From assembly GCA_017962865.1 (NCBI GenBank), contig JAGCUM010000169.1, positions 1 to 5,138 of the forward strand: a stretch of DNA of 5,138 nucleotides. The letters are read 5' to 3'. The notes under the pieces were generated by a model that did no database searches, was not told where the DNA came from, and saw only the letters and a program-made list of their open reading frames with translations. Made by a program: the position numbers and the translations under genes. Shown here one piece after another: positions 1 to 4,409 of the stretch (position 1 is its first letter; the number at the start of each line of letters is the position of its first letter). The stretch comes from Spirochaetales bacterium (GTDB lineage: Bacteria; Spirochaetota; Spirochaetia; Sphaerochaetales; Sphaerochaetaceae).

Positions 1-34
1 AGACAATTTTAGGATGTTATACATGGAATTGTCT
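1..34. repeat. AT-rich inverted repeat at the window edge
   Basis: AGACAATT (1-8) and AATTGTCT (27-34) are perfect 8-bp inverted repeats around an 18-nt spacer, able to form a small stem-loop. Just after it lies an 8-bp palindrome TGACGTCA (47-54). The segment is much more AT-rich than what follows. It could be a weak transcription end, an operator, or the edge of an element lying to the left. Nothing in the window decides between these, and no open reading frame covers it convincingly. Confidence 0.35.
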
Positions 35-58
35 ATTTGTCTTAACTGACGTCAAATA

Positions 59-123
59 CCCATTGTGCCTAAATGAAAGAAGGAAGCCTTTTCAGGTTGC
101 CTTCTTCATTTACACGGCGGGGG
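59..123. repeat. Direct repeat copy 1: terminator hairpin plus tRNA-Val 3' end
   Basis: This 65-bp stretch matches 243-307 at 64 of 65 positions, offset by 184 bp. It carries a hairpin (71-111) followed by the sequence that in copy 2 is the acceptor strand and part of the T-stem of the tRNA-Val gene. The single difference (A84 here, C268 in copy 2) creates a mismatch in the hairpin stem, so copy 1 looks like the decaying copy. The rest of a tRNA is absent here. It is either a remnant of a duplicated tRNA-Val gene with its terminator, or an attachment-site-like duplication. Confidence 0.8.
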
Positions 124-146
124 CATACAGCCAACCGCCGATAATC

Positions 147-162
147 CACGGCGGGGGGTTTG
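147..162 (-). repeat. Third copy of the tRNA-Val acceptor/T-stem sequence
   Basis: Sixteen bases here are identical to 297-312, which form the acceptor strand, T-stem and part of the T-loop of the complete tRNA-Val gene. Identity stops abruptly on both sides (146 against 296, and 163 against 313). With the repeat ending at 123, this makes three partial or complete tRNA-Val 3' ends within about 200 bp. CCGCCG (135-140) can pair with CGGCGG (149-154) across an 8-nt loop, so it also sits in a local hairpin. It has no independent tRNA function. Confidence 0.6.
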
Positions 163-245
163 CCTTCAGGCTCCCGGTTGTCCGCCTTCAGGCCGGCTCC
201 GCTTCGGACACGGTGTGTCCTCCTACCGCTCCGCTTCAAACCCCC
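154..245. other. GC-rich foldable segment bounded by a 9-bp inverted repeat
   Basis: The segment is bounded by GGGGGTTTG (154-162) and its exact reverse complement CAAACCCCC (237-245), so the whole 92 nt can close into one stem-loop. Inside are a perfect hairpin GGACAC-GGT-GTGTCC (206-220), a competing pair TGTCCG (179-184) with CGGACA (205-210), two copies of the palindrome GCCTTCAGGC (162-171, 184-193) and two copies of GCTCCGCTTC (196-205, 228-237). No credible coding sequence fits it. It may be a small dispersed element of REP or MITE type inserted between duplicated tRNA ends, or an RNA structure. The function is unknown, and the strand cannot be assigned. Confidence 0.5.
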
Positions 246-307
246 ATTGTGCCTAAATGAAAGAAGGCAGCCTTTTCAGGTTGCCTTCTTCATTTACACG
301 GCGGGGG
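243..307. repeat. Direct repeat copy 2: terminator plus 3' end of the complete tRNA-Val
   Basis: This is the intact partner of 59-123 (64/65 identical). It overlaps the 3' end of the complete tRNA-Val gene and contains its terminator hairpin without the stem mismatch seen in copy 1. The repeat breaks off inside the tRNA T-stem, where copy 1 has five Gs and copy 2 six. This boundary inside a tRNA is typical either of unequal recombination between tRNA copies or of integration at a tRNA 3' end. Confidence 0.8.
255..295 (-). terminator. Hairpin terminator of tRNA-Val
   Basis: The left arm (255-272) and right arm (279-295) pair into a stem of 17 bp with one bulged A and one G-U pair, closed by a six-base loop. 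Read on the minus strand, it starts at the discriminator base of the tRNA and ends in a T-rich tail, TTTCATTT, as in a rho-independent terminator. Because the stem ends are A/T-rich on both sides, it could also act in the plus direction. A degraded copy lies at 71-111. Confidence 0.7.
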
Positions 308-366
308 GTTTGAACCCTCGACCTCCACCACGTCAAGGTGGCACTCTCCCGCTGAGTTAGCCGTGC
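295..366 (-). tRNA. tRNA-Val, anticodon GAC
   Basis: The minus strand folds into a full 72-nt cloverleaf: acceptor GCACGGC with GCCGTGT, T8-A9, D-stem ACTC with GAGT around loop AGCGGGA, anticodon stem CCACC with GGTGG around loop TTGACGT (anticodon GAC), 5-nt variable loop, and T-arm GAGGG-TTCAAAC-CCCCC. The conserved G18-G19, T33, the T54-T55-C56 of the T-loop, and the likely G15-C48 pair are present. The discriminator is A and no CCA is encoded, so CCA must be added after transcription. Oddities are a G-U at the first acceptor pair, an A-C mismatch at 50-64 in the T-stem, and G rather than the usual A at position 37. It reads valine GUC and GUU codons. A promoter lies just upstream (378-405) and a hairpin terminator follows immediately. 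Confidence 0.92.
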
Positions 367-377
367 ATTGCATTACT

Positions 378-405
378 ATTATGCACGATTTGGAAAAACT
401 GTCTA
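378..405 (-). promoter_or_regulatory. Likely sigma70-type promoter of tRNA-Val
   Basis: On the minus strand, TAGACA (400-405; 5/6 to TTGACA) and CATAAT (378-383; 5/6 to TATAAT) are separated by 16 bp. The -10 element ends 11 bp before the first base of the mature tRNA, a normal distance for a short 5' leader removed by RNase P. A second possible -35, TTGACC, lies further upstream but at an unsuitable distance. Confidence 0.6.
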
Positions 406-431
406 GTGGTCAACTTCAAAAACTCTTTTTG

Positions 432-986
432 TCAGAGAACGATGGAATCAATCGCCTTTCGCATTATGGCATCGGCATCGTTGCCTTCGATGTCCAGCAT
501 CTCGGCATAGATGAGTCCGGTTTCCCTGATACCGAAGGACCTCGTGACAACCGCCCTGATCCACTCATATCCGTATTAGGGAAGGAACTGCCCGCCTGCG
601 GTCGACACATAGTAGAGCTTATCGGCCCTGCACTTTCCATGGGGGACACCGAACTGGTCATAGACGGAAATCAGCCCCACGCAGAACACGTTCTCGATAT
701 AGGTCTTTAGTACCGACGGGAACGAATAGTCCCAGAACGGTGCGGCAATCACGATGGTATCTGCTGCCATGAACTGCTTGGCATAGTCGAACATGGAATC
801 CGAGAAATCCCCTGCGGCGGAAAGCCTGTCGCGCTTTGCCAGAGTAACGGCATCCAGAGACCTGATGCCCTCCTCATAGAGATTGAGTTCCTTTACATCC
901 TCATCTCCGATTCTTCTTATGACCTCCTCGGCAAGAGACTTGGTCCTGGATTCCTTGCGTACGCAGCAGTTGACGAATAGAAGCAT
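432..986 (-). pseudogene. Flavodoxin-fold NAD(P)H oxidoreductase broken by an in-frame TAA
   Basis: The ATG at 984-986 opens a frame of 136 codons that ends at TAA (576-578). The same frame then continues without another stop for 47 codons to TGA (432-434), giving 184 residues in total, close to what I expect for this family. The 47 codons past the stop look like its usual C-terminus: they begin YGYEWIRAVV and contain SFGIRET, AEMLDIEGNDA and a final helix. Upstream parts also fit an FMN-binding flavodoxin-like fold: β1 with the CCVRKESRT phosphate-binding loop (7-15), GDFSDSMFDYAKQF (59-72), AAPFWDYSFPSVLKTYIENV (81-100) and STAGGQ (128-133). Such proteins reduce quinones or azo compounds using NAD(P)H and FMN. 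The truncated product lacks the last strand and helix and is probably inactive. TAA ends glmM in this window, and the base after this TAA is T (a strong stop context), so readthrough is unlikely. A sequencing error remains possible. Confidence 0.85.
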
Positions 987-996
987 CTTTGCGGGT

Positions 997-1001
997 CCTC
1001 C
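997..1001 (-). promoter_or_regulatory. Ribosome binding site of the reductase pseudogene
   Basis: GGAGG on the minus strand lies 10 nt before the ATG at 984-986. It supports that start codon and shows the translation signals are still intact despite the nonsense codon. Confidence 0.7.
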
Positions 1002-1007
1002 GGAATC

Positions 1008-1037
1008 AGTTTAGCATCAAACCTACCCGATTACCAA
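1008..1037 (-). promoter_or_regulatory. Possible extended -10 promoter of the reductase
   Basis: On the minus strand, TTGGTA (1032-1037) and TAAACT (1008-1013) are 18 bp apart, and TGC directly before the -10 makes an extended -10 element. Transcription would start near 1001, giving a very short leader in which the GGAGG lies close to the 5' end. The match is moderate and not verified. Confidence 0.45.
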
Positions 1038-1046
1038 CAGCTCGAA

Positions 1047-1084
1047 GTGTTGCGGTGTTGCAATCGCGCGTATAAATCTATATT
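1047..1084 (+). promoter_or_regulatory. Possible promoter and repeat motif upstream of the acyltransferase fusion gene
   Basis: The A/T-rich block holds two -10-like hexamers, TATAAA (1071-1076) and TATATT (1079-1084). TTGCGG (1050-1055) and TTGCAA (1058-1063) lie 15 bp upstream of each respectively, shorter than ideal. Either would start transcription only a few bases before the ATG at 1096. GTGTTGC occurs twice at an 8-bp period (1047-1053, 1055-1061), perhaps a regulator site in the shared divergent region. No Shine-Dalgarno sequence precedes the ATG. Confidence 0.35.
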
Positions 1085-1095
1085 GTTTAACGGTC

Positions 1096-2958
1096 ATGGA
1101 AAGCAGACAGCGGAAAAGAGAGAAACTGATAGTAACCCTCATTGTCCTGGCCATCATTGCCATGTTCACGTTCTTTCTCAAAGACATCATGGTGCCGTTC
1201 CTCCGCATGCAGATGGCTCATGATGTGGACGGAGCCACTGAGCTTCTCAGGGATAAGGGCGTTCAGGGTTTTCTGTCGGTTGCCCTGATCGAAGCTCTGC
1301 AGATGGTTGTCATCTTCATTCCGGCGGAGTTCATACAGATTTCCAGCGGACTCAGTTACCCATTCCCGATGGCACTGCTTCTGTGCGACATCGGTGTAGG
1401 TCTGGGAGCAACGATCATCTTCGCCTTGGTAAGGCTTTTCCATGTCAGAAGCACTGCCTATGAGAGAAGCAGAAGAAACATCGACAGGATCTCTGCCAAC
1501 ACCCATGAAAGAAACATCGTGTTTCTGCTCTATCTGCTTTTCTTCATGCCGCTGATTCCCTTCGGGGCAATCTGCTACTACGGAAGCGGCTCAAAGCTGA
1601 AATACAGGAAATACATATTCACGGTGATGACGGGCGTCATCCCGTCCATAATCGTATCCAACCTGATGGGGGCCGCAGGAACGGCATTCTTCAGAAACGC
1701 CCTGCCGCTGTGGCTGCTGATACTGATCATCGTGATTCTGGCTGCCCTTCTTTTCGTCCTCATCCTGTTCTTCATAAAGCGCTTCGTATTCAAGGGCACC
1801 GAAGAAACACCCGACTCCCCCGTCTACGCCCTGACACTGGGTCTGGCCCGCACCTGGCAGGGCAAACCCCGGCACCTTACCATCGAGGACGAACTGATGA
1901 AAGACATCAGAAGCCCCTATATTCTTCTGACAAACCATGAATCCTTCCCCGATTTCAACTACATATCAAGACTCTCCCATCCCAGGAATCCCAGTTATCT
2001 CGTAAACGAGCTCTACTGTACCAGGCCTATCCTCAAGCATCTGGCAAAGGGCGGAGGCTTCATATCCAAGAGGCTGTTCACGCCGGACGTACATTCGGCC
2101 ATGGGGATTCTCAGGATAATCAGGCGAGGCTCTCCGATAGTCATCTTCCCGGAAGGCAGGCTTTCGCCCGACGGAAGGTCGAACCCAATCGTCGAAGGGG
2201 CAGCGTTCTACCGCAAGCTCAAGGTCGACCTGGTGCTGGTGAAGATCAACGGTGCTTATTTCTCAAAGCCCAAGTGGAGAAAGAGAAAATACAAGTCCAA
2301 CATAAACATCAGGGTCGAACGCATAATCCGCAGGGAAGAGCTTGCCGAGATGACGAATCAGGAAGTCGAGCTGATTATCCGTGATACCCTCTTCAACGAT
2401 GCATCGGAGAACCTGATCGACACCTACAGGCAGAAGGACAAGGCGAAAGGTCTGGAGAACATCCTATACCGCTGCAGGGACTGCGGGAGCCTCTACACGA
2501 CAAGAAGCAAGGGGAACACCCTCTACTGCACGGAATGCGGAACCTCCTACACCCTGAATGAGAACTATCGTTTCGAAGAAGACGGGAAGACCTTCTCCAT
2601 TGCGGACTATTATGAGGACATCAAGGCTCTCGAGGCCACTGACCTGGACACATTTGAGCTCCATACAAAGGTAAAGACCAAAATCTACGGCGAATTCGGT
2701 GGCCCGATCCGCTGGGAAGACGGTGAATGTTGGCTTGATAGCAAGGAATTCCGCTATCGTTCTTCAAAGGAGGAGTTTACTAGGCCAATCGATCAGATGC
2801 CGGCAATGGCTTTCTCCTGCAATGAGGAATTCGAGATGTATAATAACAACGAGATGCATTACTTCTACCCGGAGAGCCAGAGGCAGCAGGTGGCAAGATG
2901 GGCACTTCTTGTGGACATGCTTGCAGAAAGAAGGAACAATAAGGAAGGAGATAACTGA
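1096..2958 (+). CDS. Membrane fusion protein: VTT/DedA-like domain, PlsC-type acyltransferase, zinc ribbon, PH-like end
   Basis: A 620-residue protein of four parts. (1) Residues 9-230 contain about six hydrophobic segments (roughly 10-29, 58-77, 91-115, 141-162, 175-195, 203-229); FIPAEFIQISSG (74-85) and FMPLIPFGAICYYGSG (150-165) resemble the VTT/SNARE-associated (DedA, TVP38) fold, whose members move or scramble lipids. (2) Residues 245-435 form a PlsC-type acyltransferase with the catalytic NHESFPD box (280-286, NHx4D), GGFISKR (320-326) and FPEGR (351-355); these enzymes transfer an acyl chain to a lysophospholipid or similar acceptor, here on the cytoplasmic face. (3) A zinc ribbon has C460, C463, C478, C481 (CxxC-x14-CxxC). 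(4) Residues 520-610 are strand-rich, ending in an amphipathic helix (RQQVARWALLVDML), and recall bacterial PH-like domains. The ATG at 1096 has no Shine-Dalgarno sequence; no better start is visible, and the frame closes upstream at 1012. The gene is the first of a coupled pair with the permease at 2958. The acyltransferase call is firm; the substrate is unknown. Confidence 0.9.
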   Translation: MESRQRKREKLIVTLIVLAIIAMFTFFLKDIMVPFLRMQMAHDVDGATELLRDKGVQGFLSVALIEALQMVVIFIPAEFIQISSGLSYPFPMALLLCDIGVGLGATIIFALVRLFHVRSTAYERSRRNIDRISANTHERNIVFLLYLLFFMPLIPFGAICYYGSGSKLKYRKYIFTVMTGVIPSIIVSNLMGAAGTAFFRNALPLWLLILIIVILAALLFVLILFFIKRFVFKGTEETPDSPVYALTLGLARTWQGKPRHLTIEDELMKDIRSPYILLTNHESFPDFNYISRLSHPRNPSYLVNELYCTRPILKHLAKGGGFISKRLFTPDVHSAMGILRIIRRGSPIVIFPEGRLSPDGRSNPIVEGAAFYRKLKVDLVLVKINGAYFSKPKWRKRKYKSNINIRVERIIRREELAEMTNQEVELIIRDTLFNDASENLIDTYRQKDKAKGLENILYRCRDCGSLYTTRSKGNTLYCTECGTSYTLNENYRFEEDGKTFSIADYYEDIKALEATDLDTFELHTKVKTKIYGEFGGPIRWEDGECWLDSKEFRYRSSKEEFTRPIDQMPAMAFSCNEEFEMYNNNEMHYFYPESQRQQVARWALLVDMLAERRNNKEGDN

Positions 2959-2960
2959 TG
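2941..2960 (+). promoter_or_regulatory. Strong ribosome binding site and TGATG stop-start overlap
   Basis: AAGGAAGGAG (2941-2950) lies 7 nt before the ATG at 2958. The stop codon of the upstream gene (TGA 2956-2958) shares its A with this ATG. The arrangement fixes the permease start and indicates translational coupling, with no room for a promoter or terminator between the genes. Confidence 0.85.
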
Positions 2961-4409
2961 GAAAAAAGAGAACGTACCCTGATCAACATCTCAAAGAAAA
3001 CATTCATCCATGTCGTATTGCTGCTCCTGGGTCTTATGGTTCTTTCCATCATCCTGACCTATGTGATCCCGAGAGGGGCATTCAGCATCACTGAAGATCC
3101 TGCGACCGGGAGAATTGCCGACATCAGTTACAACAGCCTCCCCGAGAAGAGCGGGATCCCGATCTGGAAAGGAATTCTGGCACCGGTTCTGGTATTCACA
3201 TCATCCGATGGCATTTCGCTCATAATGCTGTCCCTCTTCCTTTTCGTGATTTCCGCAGCCTTTCAGGTCATGAACGACGTCGGGGGAATCCGTTCCATAG
3301 TCGAAAACGTATCTGCACGTTTCAGGACCCGCCCGGTTCTGTTGTTGGTTCTCGTTTCCTTCCTGTTCTATTGCTTCGGATCTTTCCTAGGCCTGTTCGA
3401 GGAAATGCTCACCATGTTGCCGATAGTCACCGCCCTATGCGTTGTCCTGGGATATGACTCCTTCACCGGCTTCATCTGCTGCATCCTCTCATGCGGTTTC
3501 GGTTTCGCGGGCGCCATCACAAACCCGTTTACCGTTCTCTACGCCTCTCAGCTGATCGATGTGAATCCACTGATCAACATCTGGTTCAGAATCCTTATCT
3601 TTGTCGTGATGTTCGGCCTTCTCATGGCCTTCCTGTTGCTCTACATCAGACGCATCAGGAAGAACCCCTATGACAGCATGACATACATCCATGACACCAT
3701 TTACAGGGAAACGATGAGCGAATCGGACAACGCCGAATCCCCCCAGGACCCCAAGAAAGTCAGAATCATATACTCGGTTTTCCTTCTGGTATCCCTCGGT
3801 CTCATCATCCTTTCATCATCGCTTTCATCTCTCAGGGACTATACCGTCGTGATTCTCACCGCCTACTTCCTCATCGGCGGTCTGCTTGTCGGATCTCTGA
3901 CTGCAGGAAGCTTCCGCAAAGCCGGAAAGAGCTTTGCAAACGGACTTCTCGGAGCCCTGCCCACGTTGGTTTTCATCTCATTGGCCGCATCCATCAAGTA
4001 CGTACTGGTCGAAGGCTGTGTCATGGATACCATAACCAACCAGATCAACAGCCTGATCAACGGCGGAAACATCTACTTCATCGCATTGGCAATCTATCTG
4101 ATTGTTCTTGTACTGGAGTTCTTCATCTCTTCTTCGACAGCCAAGGCCATTCTGGTCATGGGAGTCCTGGCCATGATCTACAGGTCCAATCCAGCCCTGG
4201 GTCTGAGCAAGGAGATGCTTGTGCTTCTGTACACATTCGGGGACGGATATACCAATGTCATCTTCCCCACATCGCCGATACTGTTGATTTCCCTCTCGAT
4301 GATAGAGGTGAACTATATTTCCTGGGTAAGGAAGAGCTCTCTGCTTTTTCTCGTGAATTTTCTTATTGTAGTGGCTTTCATTATCCTCGGCGTTGCCGTC
4401 GGTTACTGA
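2958..4409 (+). CDS. YfcC/C4-dicarboxylate-carrier-like membrane permease
   Basis: A 483-residue, highly hydrophobic protein with about 11-12 predicted membrane segments (first at about 15-37), a loop with charged residues at 230-268, and a normal length for the YfcC family. Family-like features are the acidic helix start LFEEMLTMLP (146-155), GYDSFTG (165-171), a conserved NPF (189-191) followed by an amphipathic region, the small-residue stretch SSSTAKAILVMG (391-402), and the re-entrant-like DGYTNVIFPTSP (429-440) with a following YISWVRK (453-459). Members of this family are secondary transporters; some are annotated for basic amino acids or C4-dicarboxylates, but substrates are mostly unproven, so none is assigned here. 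It is coupled to the upstream lipid acyltransferase fusion by a 1-bp overlap. Its 3' end overlaps that of the convergent glmM by 7 bp, and no terminator hairpin is visible between them. Confidence 0.88.
   Translation: MEKRERTLINISKKTFIHVVLLLLGLMVLSIILTYVIPRGAFSITEDPATGRIADISYNSLPEKSGIPIWKGILAPVLVFTSSDGISLIMLSLFLFVISAAFQVMNDVGGIRSIVENVSARFRTRPVLLLVLVSFLFYCFGSFLGLFEEMLTMLPIVTALCVVLGYDSFTGFICCILSCGFGFAGAITNPFTVLYASQLIDVNPLINIWFRILIFVVMFGLLMAFLLLYIRRIRKNPYDSMTYIHDTIYRETMSESDNAESPQDPKKVRIIYSVFLLVSLGLIILSSSLSSLRDYTVVILTAYFLIGGLLVGSLTAGSFRKAGKSFANGLLGALPTLVFISLAASIKYVLVEGCVMDTITNQINSLINGGNIYFIALAIYLIVLVLEFFISSSTAKAILVMGVLAMIYRSNPALGLSKEMLVLLYTFGDGYTNVIFPTSPILLISLSMIEVNYISWVRKSSLLFLVNFLIVVAFIILGVAVGY

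Noticed and set aside
59..307. CRISPR array
   Set aside because: There are only two copies of a 65-bp repeat with a terminator and tRNA end inside, no regular spacers and no cas genes.
63..360. Two short overlapping plus-strand reading frames (63-260, 160-360)
   Set aside because: They run through the direct repeat, the hairpins and the tRNA gene; their shared peptide only reflects the DNA repeat, and neither has a ribosome site or recognisable content.
417..431. CAAAAA/TTTTTG hairpin just after the reductase stop
   Set aside because: The stem is almost all A/T with a 3-nt loop, too weak to call a terminator.
576..578. Programmed recoding of the TAA in the reductase
   Set aside because: TAA is not a known recoding codon for selenocysteine or pyrrolysine, the context TAAT favours termination, and TAA serves as the glmM stop in this window.
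363..710. 115-codon plus-strand reading frame
   Set aside because: It lies antisense to the reductase frame, which has clear family motifs on the other strand in both parts, and its start is in the tRNA 5' flank without a ribosome site.
1087..1506. 139-codon minus-strand reading frame opposite the fusion gene
   Set aside because: It is antisense to the membrane domain of a well-supported gene, and its composition looks like a shadow translation.
2766..2773. Perfect AAAGGAGG inside the fusion gene
   Set aside because: It encodes Ser-Lys-Glu-Glu in frame, and no start codon lies at a usable distance downstream, so it is not an internal translation start.
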